Below, in pieces: positions 10,857 to 22,518 of a DNA stretch of 64,000 nt (position 1 is its first letter; every line of letters starts with the position of its first letter). The translations under genes and the position numbers were made by a program. Origin of the DNA: Canna indica (taxonomy: Eukaryota > Streptophyta > Magnoliopsida > Zingiberales > Cannaceae); the NCBI GenBank assembly GCA_034359265.1, contig CP136898.1, forward strand, positions 44,803,501 to 44,867,500, in the 5' to 3' direction. The notes below the pieces were generated by a model that was not told where the DNA came from, did no database searches, and was given only the letters and a program-made list of their open reading frames with translations.

Positions 10857-11656
10857 TCCCTCATCTAACTCCTTTAATCTCCCTTACAGATTTTATTGAG
10901 AATTAAAAAGAGAGTTTTGAGCCTTCTAAAGATTCATTAATAGCGCTCTGTTCTTCCGTCAACATTTTCTCAAGCGCCCAGTTTTCTCCTCAACTCGGCT
11001 TCAATTCAAGCTCAACAACTTGGCGAGTTGGAGGCTTGATGGCTTGGAAAAGAGCATTGATTCTTGGTTTATTCTTTAGCTCTTTTCATTGTAATCTTTA
11101 TTGTTATTTGGACATGTTTACTTATTGAAGTTGAGTTTGTGTAAGACCTAGTGTCAGGTCTTGGATCTAAGTGGTTACCTGAGTACAGAAGGTGTAAAGC
11201 TACTTGTGTAAACATAGCTTACTAGGATTAGTTGAGGTATCCATTAGGGTTGAGGTGGAAGAGAACTCTCGATAAGAAGGCGAAGACTTCCGGGTGTGGA
11301 AGTGCCTTAGATTTAGAGTGAGTCTCTTTAGGTCAAAGTCCTCTTGTAAGGGAACCAATTTAATCTAGTAAACCTAGTTTAGAAATCCTAAGCGGGGTGC
11401 TTAGGTAGTGGAGTACGCATTGGGGCCGAACCACTATAAATCCTTGTGCTTGCATTGATATTTTATTTGTCTTTATTGCTTTATCATTTATCGCTTCGAC
11501 ATTTAGTCACTTAACTTGTAATTTGCCTAAGTAACCAAAGAAACGATTAAAACCAGATTTAGGTAAAAAGATTAGTAAACACACTATTCACCCCCCCTCT
11601 AGTGTAGGCCATTTCACCAACACACGTGTCACAACCTGGTCCGCCCACGAGTAATA

Positions 11657-12835
11657 TCTTGGAGAAATGGTCACACTAGAGGGTGGGGGGGTGTGTGAAT
11701 AGTCTGTTTACTAAATTTTTCACCTAAATTCGATTTTAAATGTCTTGAACAATTTAGTCGATTTATACCTTTAAAGCAATATGATGAAACAAGTGATATA
11801 ACAATTAAATAAAAACACAATACGCAATGCTAGCACAATAATTTATAGTGGTTCAGCAACACCGCCTACTCCACTACCTAAGCATCGTGCTTAGGATTTC
11901 ACACAAATCCACTAAGTTACAAGTAGCTTACAATTGAGGACTTTGCATCAGAAAGACCCTACACTCACTTAGAATGCACTTCCACAACCGGAAGTATCCA
12001 CCTTCACACCGAGTGAGCTTTCCCACCTCAATACCTAAGAACTATCTCTAACCTAGGTTACACAAGTGGTTTTACACCTTATACAACAAGGTAACCACAA
12101 CTCACAAAACCCCACACTAGGTCTATTACACAATCAAATCATATCAATGTAAAATAAACTAAAAACACTTCAATCACAAGAAGAGAGAAAAGAGGACTTA
12201 TCACAATAGGATCACCTCTTCTTCTTGAGCCTAGCAAGCTTGAAGAACCCTCCACTGAAGAACACTTGAAGATGAGGGATCAAAAGCTAGGTTTTAAGAA
12301 TTTGATCAAGAAAGAGCTTAAGAGATGCTAGAGATGACTCTTTAAGGCTTAGAAACATCAACAACATAAAGGGAATGAGTTTGGGATGTGTATTTATAAC
12401 GCCCCAAACACCAAGGCTCGTTAACAGGCATTTTTCTGCCCGTTGGCGATGCCCAGTCGCTTGCCGATCGATCGTTGGTCGAACAATCGAGTGACCGGAG
12501 CCTTTTGTGAATCTGAGCACAGTTCGGTCGACCAATTATACGACCGAACCTGGGAAATTAGGTTTTTTGCTGATTTTTCTTCGCGTTCTTCATTTCGGGA
12601 TTTGGTCTTGGAAAGCATTCCAAGTGTTTTATATGTTCTCTAGACTCGTCCAAGGCATCTTTGGTGCACACGTCGATCTTCTATAACTTGCCATGCTGAT
12701 TTGTCGTATCGAGACAATGCCGCGAGCAACGATAGCGACTTGGAACCTGAAAATATTTCTCCATAAAAACATCAGTTCCATGTTTGTTATCATCAAAACC
12801 GAGATTAAGACCAAGGTTGAAACCTTAGGCCAACA
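11657..12835 (-). repeat. E2 3' LTR (1179 bp)
   Basis: The reverse LTR ends CCAACA at 12830-12835 and is followed by the reverse polypurine tract ATCTCCCCCTTTTTGATG. It is the short LTR subtype, with its TATA box at 12391-12398 and palindromic block at 12441-12550. Confidence 0.88.
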
Positions 12836-14698
12836 ATCTCCCCCTTTTTGATGATGACAAATATTTTTAAGAAAATATCTACAATTAAGCATAAAGTATA
12901 TCAAACATGAGATTTCTCTCCCTATCAACATGCATATCTAAATAATTATACTTCCCATATTTATATGCATGGTTTTTTTATATTTTCTTCCCTTTTACCT
13001 ATATTTTTCTCCCCCTTTTGACATCAATCAAAAAGGGCAAAAAAAGTCAACTTGTAGTCAAAGTATAGACTCTAAAACTATTTTTCATGAAACCTGAAAA
13101 TCTCAATCAAAGGGATGAAAAATAAATATTTAATATGAGACTAAATTATACATGATAGCAAGGAGTGATAACTAAAATCCAAATCCGGAAATCATGTATA
13201 AACTCAAGTATCGATATTTTCAAGTATCGGTCAAAATATCAAAAACCATTTTAGAAATGATTTTTCTCGGGTAATAGTGAGAACGATACCAAAAATAGAG
13301 TTATGATATCATACTTAAAGTCTCATTTAAAAATTTTAACGAAAATCCAAAGTATCGAAAAATGAGCACTTGGAAAGAATGATACTTTAAAGTTTCGAAA
13401 TTCAATTTCAAAAATCCATAACCAATCATATTTATACCCAAGATTTTTTGAAATTTTTATGGCATAAGCTAGATTTTCCAAATAAGATGCAAATTTAAGA
13501 ATTAACCAAAAATCATTTTACTGCATTTTTTTTAAAATTCATTAAGTTCTAATGGTATTTTCGTAAATAATTAGAATTTTCAAATGTCCCCAAATTTCAC
13601 TCAAAATTTCCAGATACCAAGATATGGTCATCTAAAGCATGTGTATCAAGTTTTAAGTGAAAATAATATCGTTTGATCAAAAATTTTAACTTACCACAGT
13701 TTGATTTGAAATATGCATGAAAGCATAAAAAATGGCTAAGTATCAAATTTTGCTATCTACTCATATTTTCTCTACCTTAGAGACTTGGACATCTAACATG
13801 AGTGAATCTAAATATATCAATCAAGTTTGGGCTTAAAAAGAGGTTTCTAAGTCACTTTGTTGACTTAGATCAAAGTACACTTCAAGTTTATAAAAATCAA
13901 ACTTTTTAATCCTTACAAAATCATATTCTTGAGAAAATATTTTGAAAATTTAATTGGACATACTAGATTTTTCAAGGAATCTATAGGTTTCAAGAATTAG
14001 TCAAAGATCAATTTTCTATAAATCCATAAAATTCCTAAAAGTCTAGGGGCATTTTCGTAAAATTTAGATATTTTTTCAAAAGTTGTCAATTTTGGTTCAA
14101 ACTTTCCCGACATCGTTGAATGACCATTTAAGATCTGTGTGTCAAGTTGGAGCTCAAAATGAATTCTCTAAGTATATTTTTAAACCTATCTCGATTCCAA
14201 CAAAAAACTTATTTTCAAGATGCCGCTCAAGTTATCAAAATCATTTTTAGAAATGATTTCACTCAAAGAATAATGAGAACGATATTAGAAATGAATCAAA
14301 ATAGTATACAAAAAATTTCATTTGAATTTTTCGACGAGAAATCAAAGTATCGAAAAAATTAATATTTCAAGAGGATGATACTTTGTATTTTTGAAATCCA
14401 ACTTTAAAATTCCACTATAAATTCGATTCTTAATGAAAATTTATGAAATTTTTACTCAATAAACTAGATTTTTCAATGAAAATGCAGTTTTAAGAATCAG
14501 TTAAAAATTGTTTTTCTATATTTTTCTAGAAATAACTAAAAATGTTGAAATTTCAATGATATTTTCGTAATTTTCATTTATTTTTCAAAACATGTTCAGT
14601 TTTCATTCAAACTTTTATGACACCACATAATGGTCATGTAAAGAGTGTATGTCAAGTTTGAGATGAAAATTATGTCGTTAAGTCAAAATATGAACCTA
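12836..14698 (-). other. E2 polypurine tract and non-coding domain
   Basis: The reverse polypurine tract (12836-12853) is followed by three more pyrimidine-rich tracts up to 13020, then the family's non-coding domain. Homology to E4 stops near 14698 (AACCTA), where the deletion junction with the 5' LTR begins. No coding content is seen. Confidence 0.8.
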
Positions 14699-14712
14699 AA
14701 TTTTTTGCCTAA

Positions 14713-15879
14713 TAATAGTGTGTTTACTAAATTTTTCGCCTAAATTCCATTTTAAGCGTTTCTTGAACAATTTAGTCGATTTATACCTTTAAAGCAATAT
14801 GATGAAACAAGTGATATAACAAATTAAATAAAAGCACAATATACAATTCTAACATAAAGATTTATAGTGGTTCGGCAACACCGCCAACTCCATTACCTAA
14901 GCACCGTGCTTAGGATTTCACACAAATCCACTAAGTTACAAGTAGCTTACAATTGAGGACTTTGCACCAGAAAGACCCTACACTCACTTAGAAGGCACTT
15001 CCACAATCGGAAGTATCCACCTTCACACTGAGTGAGCTTTCCCACCTCAATACCTAAGAACTACCTCTAACCTAGTTTACACATGTGGCTTTACACCTTA
15101 TACACCAAGGTAACCACAACTCACAAGACCCTACACTAGGTCTATTACACAATCAAATTATATCAATGTAAAACCAACTAAAAATACTTCAATCACAAGA
15201 AGAGAGAAAGGACTTATCACAATAGGGTTACCTCTTCTTCTTGAGCCTAGCAAGCTTGAAGAACCCTCCAATGAAGAACACTTGAAGATGAGAGATCAAG
15301 AGCTAGGTTTTAAGGATTTGATTAAGAAATGGCTTAGGAGATGCTAGAGATGACTGTTTGAGGCTTAGAAGCATCAACAACATAGAGGGAATGAGTCTGG
15401 GATGGGTATTTACAACCACCCAAACACCAAGGCTCATCAACGGGCGTTTATACCTGTTGGCGACGCCCGGTCGCTTGCCGATCGATTGTTGATTGATTGA
15501 CCGAGCGATCGTCGAGCGATCGAAGCCTTCTGTGAGTTTCGAGCACAGTTCGGTCGACTGATTGTGCGACTGAACTTGGGAAATCAAGTTTTTTGCTAAT
15601 TTTTCTTCGTGTTCTTCATTTTTGAGTTTTGGTCTTCAGCGTGCATCAACTTGGAGAGCATTCCAGGTGTTTTACATGTTCTCTAGACTCGTCCAAGGTG
15701 TCTTTGGTGCACACGTCGATCTTCTATAAGTCGCCATGCCTATTTGTCGTATCGAGATAATGTTGCGAGCAACGATACAGAGTTGGAACCTAAAAATATT
15801 TCTCCATGAAAACATTAGTTCCATGTTTGTTATCATCAAAACTGAGATTAAGACCAAGGTTGAAAACCTTAGGCCAACA
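14713..15879 (-). repeat. E2 5' LTR, inner end truncated
   Basis: LTR homology starts near AATAGTGTGTTTACTAA (14713), about 50 bp inside the expected LTR edge, after a short junction stretch at 14699-14712. It runs to the intact outer end at 15879. A palindromic block is at 15460-15570, and the TATA variant TATTTACA (reverse) is near 15407. Confidence 0.85.
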
Positions 15880-15884
15880 TGATA

Positions 15885-16457
15885 AAACCAGTTGCATGCA
15901 GAGATGATGAGGAAAATAAGCTCCCATTCAGCATCTGCATCACCATCTGACGCATAAGCAAAATACTTAAGCTGCGTCAGCATCTGCGTCACGAAGAATC
16001 AGCAGGAGGGACTCCGGGGGCCCCCGAAGCAGCTGGAGTAGGGAGATCATCGAAACCCAGAGGAAAAGCCATTTCACTATCATCATCTTCATGTCCGTCG
16101 GGTCGATCCAGCGACGGATTATTCATCGGCACCTAGTAAATCTAATGCCAGACAACCATGATTTCCACACAGGATCGATAATCTGTAGCGTCTGCAAGAA
16201 GGAAAGTTGGAATGTTAGATAAAGCGTGAACTCAAACTTTCAAACGGCAAGCCGCCAAATTTGACCAGCTTAGCGTAGCGTCGTCGACTGCTTTTAGAGA
16301 CCTGAATGAGCTGACAATAGCTGATAGAGACACCAAGTTCTAGAATAAGAAAGGGAGTCCCCAGAGCTCAAGGCCAACTTTGAGTACCGGTGCAGCCACC
16401 AAGGAATAAGGATCGCCCGTCCTCCATTCACTGAAAAAGAAATGCAGATGCCGCTAC
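15885..16457 (-). pseudogene. LINE ORF1-like frame, C-terminal part (split by Y1)
   Basis: On the minus strand this continues the frame at 21096-21774 across the Y1 insertion. Visible words are FSEWRTGDPYSLVAAPV, GLELWGLPF and AIVSSFRSLKAVDDATLSW, then KV*VHALSNIP and an acidic/proline linker (EDDDSEMAFPLGFDDLPTP). This order resembles the DUF4283-type ORF1 of plant L1-like LINEs, in which a W-x-hydrophobic-G-hydrophobic-P core is followed by D-x-T and VWV blocks. Stops interrupt it (LPFLF*N, KV*V, WH*IY*V). It ends at the E2 insertion. No endonuclease or reverse transcriptase of such an element is in the window, so a captured host gene with the same domain is possible. Confidence 0.45.
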
Positions 16458-16894
16458 TGAAAGGAATAATGTCCTTGAGCCAATCACATATCGATGTGTT
16501 TAGGGACTATTCAAGGGTAATCAACTTAATGAGGTAACACTTTCATTATATGCTGCATCTTTACTCATAAAGATTGTGACGAACCCCATGAACCCAGGCA
16601 AGTGATTCCGAGGCCATTATGAGATCATGCCAGTGAGACTTGGAATCCAGATGCTTATGTTCTAAATATTTCTAGTCGTAGGATCACTAATTAGGGGATT
16701 GGTGATTTCGGATAGACTAGTGCACTTGGTGCATGCCCTATACGATAAGGGATAGCTGATCTCACAATTACTTATGAACCGTCATTAATGTACAAGTGTA
16801 GGTGCTTGTTAGGGAATAAGTTCACTGAATGGACCTGCACGAGGAACACAAAATGGAATCCTTACATGAGTGTCAATAGGATGTTCCTCGGGTG

Positions 16895-19150
16895 TGTTAG
16901 GATTGGAAGAAGAAGCACAACGGAAAAAATGATTTAAAAATTCAAAACATCCCCAAACCAGCGATCAACTTTAGCAATCTTTAAGGAATTCAATCAATGA
17001 GTAGAAGGAGAAGATTTACCTTATACTACTGATGGTATGGCTGCTCCTATCCCCGTTTCAAGACGCACACGCGCACGTCCTCCAAGGAAAGTCCACCAAG
17101 TGCCTCGCAACCAAGGGGCAGCAAATACCAAGACTCGTTGTGGCTCAACGGAGAGGCAATCTCAACCCCGAAATGCACCAAGGTGAAGCCGACCCTTCCA
17201 CCAAGAACCAAGCACCAAAAGGGAGGAAGAGAGGATGAGAAAACCACGGAATGAGGAGGAAGATGAAGGAATACCTCGCTGTCCTTCTTGGACTCCTCCA
17301 AGAAGATGAAGTAGATGACACACCCAAGCAGAAGTGACCTTCAATCGACTTCACAAATGTAATATCTGAGATATTAATATTAGTTTTCCATCTATGTGTG
17401 TATTTGTCAGCCTAGCGGACTAGTACGAGGTCGAGCCGAGTCGACTCATGGTCCGGTGCGAGCTTGCGAGCTCGGGTAAGTAGGAATATGAGTTATGTAA
17501 ATTTTTGCTTGCGTAGATAAATTTATTTAATTTTATATTGTGTATGCATGATGGTGTAATTATGTCGCATATAGTGTGCATGTGTTGGATGTTTATATGG
17601 AGCATGGGGTTAATTTGGGTTTAATTAAGCTTAGTGGGTAGCAGGTTGAGAAGTTAGTGGGTATGGATCCGGGTTGAGGCGGATGCGGGTTAAAAGAGGT
17701 GGGAAGGGTTATAAATTTTTCTCCCTAGGGCTTGCGGCTCCCTATTGGAGCCAGGCACAAGCCAATTGAGGGAAAGAGAGGAGCCGCCAACCGCATGAGC
17801 TGCCAGCCGCCCCTCCCTTCCTCTTATTAATTAAATCCAACAAAATATAAACTTTAATTTATCTCTATAAATTAAATTCTTATTCATTAGCATTTATCAC
17901 GTGCCAATCCCTATAAATTAGTGTTACCGAGGAACTCCTTCCTCGTATTAGTTCATATAGGAAATATCTTTCCTATCATGTTCATAAACGAGATACGTGA
18001 TCGAGTTGCAGCATGTCCATGCTAGTAGACATATAGGGTCACATTTGGACTTTATCTTATAAGGTCTGTTACGAGGTTAGCCTGTTGTGTGTGACCCATT
18101 GGGCCCCACATTAAGGCAGCAGTGAGTCGTGCTTAACGAAGAGTCAGATCCGATAGAACGACTTCTATTTGAATCTTACGAGCCACCACTAAACCCCTTT
18201 AGTGTGGTCGTGAGATACTCCACTCACAAGTCAAGATTGACGTCTAGCAACATATTATGACTACCTGGATAGTGTGAGGTTCAATCTACAAGGATCGAAC
18301 GCCCTTCGGTGATTTGTTACCATGTAATTGAGTCCCTCGGTTACAACATCCCGAAGTCGGCTAGGGTATGAAAGAAGTGTCAAACCCTAATACTGATTCA
18401 TATGTATTCCACCCACCAAGATGTTGTTTCAATATTGAAATGTCAAAAATATCTTCCTGACTTTCATGTCTACTGTGGCCAGAGATTCCCGAGTCGGCAC
18501 TTGCAGGGACAAATAAGACATTATCTCATCTCACTAGGAGTAACCGATTCCATATTGGTTGCTCACCTACCTTCATGAATGCTTCCTCATGCCCAATAAT
18601 ATCGGGCATATGACGCTAAGGGCCATGTAGGGATAGAACCAAACCAATGGGTCATCACTCACAAGGTAACCATGACAACCTCAGGTCCAAGGACTACTTG
18701 CACCTACTATCACCCGAGGAACATCCTATTGACACTCATATAAGGATTCCATTTTGTGCTCCTCGTGTAGGTCCATTCAGTGAACTCATTCCCTAATGAG
18801 CACCCGCACTTGTACATTAATGATGGCTCATAGATAATTATGAGATCAGCTACCCCTTATCGTATAAGGGATGTACCAAGTGCATTAGTCTATCCAGAAT
18901 CATCAATCCCTAATTAGTGATTCTACGACTTGGGAATATTTAGAATAGGGAAATCTGGATTCCAAGTCTCACTGGCATGATCTCATCATGGCCTTGGAAT
19001 CAATTGCCCGGGTTCATGGGGTTCATCACAATCTAATATATACAAATATAGATGCAGCATATGGTGAAAAGTTGCATCATATTATTCATTACCCAAAAAT
19101 AGTTCCCTATACATCAACATATAATTGGCTCAAGGGTACTATTTCTTTCA
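16895..19150 (-). mobile_element. Y2: solo LTR of family Y nested in Y1, opposite orientation
   Basis: It begins TGTTAGGATTGGAAG (16895) and ends TACTATTTCTTTCA (19150), the reverse complement of a Y LTR. TSD GGGTG lies at 16890-16894 and 19151-19155. A fragment of family Z sits inside (17358-17823), and about 290 bp of Y2 are missing at that point. Y2 and Y1 together form a long imperfect inverted repeat. Confidence 0.88.
17358..17823 (+). mobile_element. Truncated family Z LTR inside Y2
   Basis: It starts TGTAATATCTGAG, matching the reverse complement of the outer end of the Z LTR at 33411. It includes TTATAAATTTTTCTCCC near 17710, the Z TATA region. It breaks off near 17823, where Y2 resumes. 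The 3' part of Z and an adjoining piece of Y2 were lost together, so no TSD remains. Confidence 0.75.
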
Positions 19151-21095
19151 GGGTGAAAGTAGGTGTAAGCAGTCCTTGGACCTGAGGTTGTCATGGTTGC
19201 CTTGTGAGTGACGACCCATTGCTTTGGTTCTATCCCTATGTGGCCCTCGGCGTCATGTGTCGGGTATTACTAGGCACGGGGAAGAATTCATGGAGGTAAG
19301 TGAGCAACCAACATGGAATCAGTTACTCCTAGTGAGAGGAGATAATGTCCTATGTGTCTCTACAAGTGTTGACTCAGGAATCTCTGGCCAGAGTAGATAT
19401 GAAAGTCAGGAAGATGTTTTTGACGTTTCATTATTAAGACGATATCTTGGCGGGTGGAATACATATGAATCAATATTAGGCTTTGACACTTCTTCCGTAC
19501 CCTAACCGACTTCGGAACATTGTAATCGAGGGACTTAGTTGCATGGTAACTAATCACCGAAGGGTGTTCGATCCTTGTAGATTAAACCTCAAACTATCCG
19601 GGTAGTCATGACACATTGCTAGACGTCAATCTTGACTTATGAGTGGAGTCTCTCACGATCACACCAAAGGGGTTTAGTGGAGGCTCGTAAGATTCGAATA
19701 GAAATCATTCTATCAGATTCGAATCTCCGTTATGCACAACTCACTGATGGCTTAGTGTGGGGCCCAATGGATCACACACAATAGGCTAATCTCATAGCGG
19801 GCTTTATGAGATAGAGTCCGAATAAGACACTATATGTCTACTAGCATGGACATATTGCAACTCGATCACGGATCTCATTTACGGACATAATAGGAAAGGT
19901 ATTTCCTATAGGAACAAATACGCGAGGAAGGAGTTCCTCGGTAACCCTAATTTGTAGGGTAGCCTTATTTGGTAGGGTAACCCTAAAGTTGTAGGGTATG
20001 GCATGCGATATTACTTTTGGGGTTGATTAAACTTAATTATGAATTAAGTAATTAATAAACCATTAGACGGGGATTATGTGTAATTAATAATTAAACATAA
20101 TTGCATGAAGGGAAAATTTTGATTTTTCCCATGCGCCTACACCTATTAATTAGGAATTGATTTATTTAGATAAATCATATATATTAATAGATAATTGATT
20201 TATTTGGATAAATCATGGTTGAGTTTGATTTATCTCATCCCTATTCTTTAGGTGATTGGTTTTAGGAGATAAACATAATTCCTATTGATAGACATTTAAT
20301 TTATGTAGATAAATTAATATTCTATTTAATTAGTTTTTTATTTATTATGAATAAATTATAAAACCATTAAATATGAAAATCAAAGAGGAGGCAAACCCCA
20401 AATTTTTGAAATCCGGGGTGAGTTCAAAAATTGAACTCAAGTAACCGGTCCCCATTATTCTCTCTTGTGGCTGCCCCCTTTAAAAGGGTTGAAGAGTGGC
20501 CGAACCAATATGATGAAGAATAGAGAGAAAGGAAAAGATCAAGAGAGAAAAAGATTGTGAATCTTTAGAGGGCTTCTTGTGTGGAAGAGTTCCAAGAACC
20601 CTAAGTTCTTCTCCTTGGTGGCCGGCCTCCTCCTTCTTGATCCTCCCATCTTCTCTTCTTGGGTGTGCTGCAATCTTCATCTTTTTGGAGGAGTCCAAGA
20701 GGACAACGAGGTATCTTCACCTCTTGTCTTTTGTTCCGGTGTTTTCATCCTCTCTCTTTCCCTCTTTGGTGCCCGGTTCTTAGTGGAAGGGCCAACCTTG
20801 CCTTGGTGGATTTCGGGATTGAGAAAGCTTCTACGTTGAGCCACAACGAGCCCCGGTGTTCACTGCCCCTATTGTTGCGAGGTGCTTGGTGTGGACTATT
20901 GTTGGAGGACGTGCACGTGTGCATCTCAAGACGGGGATAAGATCAGCCATACCAACCGCGGTTTGAGGTATATCTTCTCTTTCTTTTTTCCAATGTTGAA
21001 TTCCATAATATTGCTAAAGTAAATCGTTGTTTTCGGGATGGTTTAAATTTTTTTAATTTCTATTTCTGCTGCGTTTTTCGAATTCCATCCGAACA

Positions 21096-21774
21096 GCTAC
21101 CTGATCTGGCCTGTGGAGAGGAGGTGATTTTTATAATCGCAGTCTCCAGAGTTGGGAGTCGTTAGAAGGAAACGACCATCAGCGGGACGACGATGCTTCC
21201 ATAGGCGAACATGATCTCGGTGAACACTAAAGTGGCGCATGACAATACCTGCAACATCCAGGTCGGTATGCATTTGCCCCTGGATGGAGACCACCACACA
21301 CCGCTGCGCGAGGTAGATAGCTCGAGAAGCAGTGGAGGCGGAGTTGGGGAGCAAGACAATGAGTGGAGAATCACCTAGGGATGAGTCCAACGACGGAGAT
21401 GAGTTGGAACCCTGAGAGGAAGGAGAGGGTGTGAAAGCAAATGGAAAGCGGGGAGAAGCCATACCCAAAGCCATTATCGGAGCAGGGAGAGGCGCCTAAG
21501 AGGAAGAAGCAGATGGATCACCACTTGAAAGTGGAGGAGGCGGAGTAAGAAGGCTCGAATGGCGCTTGAAGGAAGCGCGATGCCTACTAATATGCCCAGC
21601 TCGCTGACACAGAAAGCAACGAGGTGGTAGAGAGTAATGGGCAGCAACATGATCCGGTCCATAGTAGAGGAAACATCTGTCATCGTGACAGAGTGACTGT
21701 AGCATGGCGGTAGGAGAAGGAACACACGACGGAGGGAGGCCATTCGCGAAGAGCAAAGGCTGCGAGACAGACAC
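21096..21774 (-). pseudogene. LINE ORF1-like frame with CCHC knuckle, N-terminal part
   Basis: One minus-strand frame of about 226 codons is interrupted only by a TAG at 21496-21498. In order it shows a Leu/Pro-rich start, a zinc knuckle CFLCQRAGHISRHR (C-x2-C-x4-H-x4-R, the last Cys replaced by Arg), a Ser/Pro-rich spacer and ARAIYLAQRCVVVSIQG, DLDVAGIVMRHFSVHRDHVR and RFLLTTPNSGDCDYKN, which resembles the first part of DUF4283-type ORF1 proteins. It then runs into Y1 at the GCTAC target and resumes at 16457. GC content is well above the surroundings. The start codon at 21774 is a guess; related sequence extends upstream to about 22060. Confidence 0.5.
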
Positions 21775-22060
21775 TACAGAAGGCAGCTGACGGCCCAGGC
21801 ATACAACATCATAAAAAGAGGAACCCGAACCACTCCACCGAGAGGAGGAGGGCTACAACACATTGATAAAGTGAACATGAGTTGCGGGAGAATGATGTCA
21901 GCAGACGATAGTCCAACCAGGCTCGGCAGCAGGCGCTGCACAGTGCAGACGGGGCAGAGGGAAGACCAATGACGGGAGACGGAGCAGAAGGAAGTGGAAG
22001 AGGGAGGGGAAGGAGGGGAGGAAGCGGAGCCATCTTTAGGATCTTCGTTGGTCTTTCCTA
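21775..22060 (-). other. GC-rich upstream part of the LINE-like frame
   Basis: A Ser/Pro-rich minus-strand frame (21774-22130) precedes the knuckle frame. I see no domain in it. Composition matches the ORF1-like segment and ends near 22060, where AT-rich DNA begins. Confidence 0.3.
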
Positions 22061-22076
22061 CTATTTGCTTTCTTGA

Positions 22077-22430
22077 GTGCCAGGTTCCAACAAATGTTGT
22101 GCAAGTAATGAAAGCAAAGCAAGTAATCACAATTATATGCTTAATAAAGAGGAAGCTAATTTAGAGATTGAAATTGATTTTAATCTTCTAAGGGAAAGAA
22201 GCAATCAATTTGAACCAAGAAAGTCGAGAAGAACGCTCAAATTATTGGTCTTGTTACCCGATGAGAATGAAAAGATAGACTTAAGGTCCATTCATTTTGC
22301 AAACTGTCGCGACACACAACTAAGAAAGTTGTCAAGAGATTGTGTGAAAAAAATTGGTATTAGAGAAATCAAATGTATTGCTGTAATTTACAACTTTGTA
22401 CTAGGGCCTTATTACTCCAATTTGGAATAA
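22077..22430 (+). CDS. Unrecognised 117-codon frame, possibly chance or exon remnant
   Basis: An open frame with ordinary charged composition includes EEANLEIEIDFNLLRERS and RTLKLLVLLPDENEKIDLRS. I recognise no family. There is no TATA box or clear promoter upstream, and it starts inside GC-rich ORF1-like DNA, so the true beginning may be later. It lies between a LINE-like fragment and a CACTA element. It could be part of an old gene or transposon, or a chance frame. No function is proposed. Confidence 0.15.
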   Translation: MPGSNKCCASNESKASNHNYMLNKEEANLEIEIDFNLLRERSNQFEPRKSRRTLKLLVLLPDENEKIDLRSIHFANCRDTQLRKLSRDCVKKIGIREIKCIAVIYNFVLGPYYSNLE

Positions 22431-22518
22431 TAGGGAAAATGGCCCCATTGTACTATATCGAGACATGACTTATGTATTGTCCATAGTATTTTTTCGCAAA
22501 TGAAAATTGGACAACAAT

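Larger units (their letters stand above)
1..11622 (+). mobile_element. E1: gag-only Copia-type LTR element with amplified gag (5' LTR off-window)
   Basis: The window opens on the last six bases of the 5' LTR (positions 1-6). Then come a 2-base spacer, an initiator-Met primer site, five tandem LTR-tail/primer-site/gag units, a single natural gag 3' end (stop at 7044), about 2.8 kb of non-coding DNA, a polypurine tract and a complete 3' LTR (9862-11622). No protease, integrase, reverse transcriptase or RNase H reading frame is present, and the gag tail ends in a stop exactly as in E3 and E4, so the lack of pol is a family trait. The layout fits the TR-GAG/LARD class of non-autonomous Copia elements that depend on a partner's enzymes. 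The 5' flank is outside the window, so the TSD cannot be tested. Confidence 0.9.
9862..11622 (+). repeat. E1 3' LTR (1761 bp)
   Basis: It starts TGTTGGCTTAAAG after the polypurine tract and ends TTTCACCAACA, giving the inverted ends TGTTGG/CCAACA. It contains a palindromic CpG-rich block, a TATA box at 10849 and a long downstream region ending in the CACTATTCACCCCCC-rich tail. It belongs to the longer LTR subtype (with E5 and E6), which carries an extra ~450 bp upstream of the palindromic block. Confidence 0.92.
11657..15879 (-). mobile_element. E2: family E element, reverse, gag and PBS deleted
   Basis: The outer ends are TCTTGG (11657, one change from TGTTGG) and CCAACA (15874-15879). Flanks TAATA (11652-11656) and TGATA (15880-15884) match at 4 of 5 bases, a likely TSD. 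Read right to left it runs 5' LTR remnant, non-coding domain, polypurine tract, 3' LTR. The primer site, all of gag and the inner ~50 bp of the 5' LTR are missing, so this is a dead internal deletion derivative. Only 34 bp separate it from E1. Confidence 0.85.
16458..21095 (+). mobile_element. Y1: solo LTR of family Y, interrupted by Y2
   Basis: It begins TGAAAGGAATAATG (16458) and ends CATCCGAACA (21095). Perfect TSD GCTAC lies at 16453-16457 and 21096-21100. Y2 splits it: the left arm is 16458-16894 and the right arm 19156-21095, about 2.4 kb in total. A TATA-like TTTAAAAG lies near 20479, and AT-rich U3 DNA (20000-20400) precedes it. There is no internal region or second LTR, so it is a recombination product of a Gypsy-size LTR. 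Confidence 0.88.

Noticed and set aside
10364..10864. Frames on both strands over the palindromic LTR block (up to 166 codons)
   Set aside because: Arg/Asp/Ser-rich products come from GATCG repeats read in any frame; the block is a promoter-side repeat.
15672..15992. 106-codon minus-strand frame
   Set aside because: It crosses the edge of the E2 LTR at 15879, joining unrelated sequences.
20577..20940. Three overlapping plus-strand frames (68-93 codons)
   Set aside because: The same stretch recurs in Y2 (reverse) and Y3 with different frames; it is LTR sequence downstream of the TATA region.
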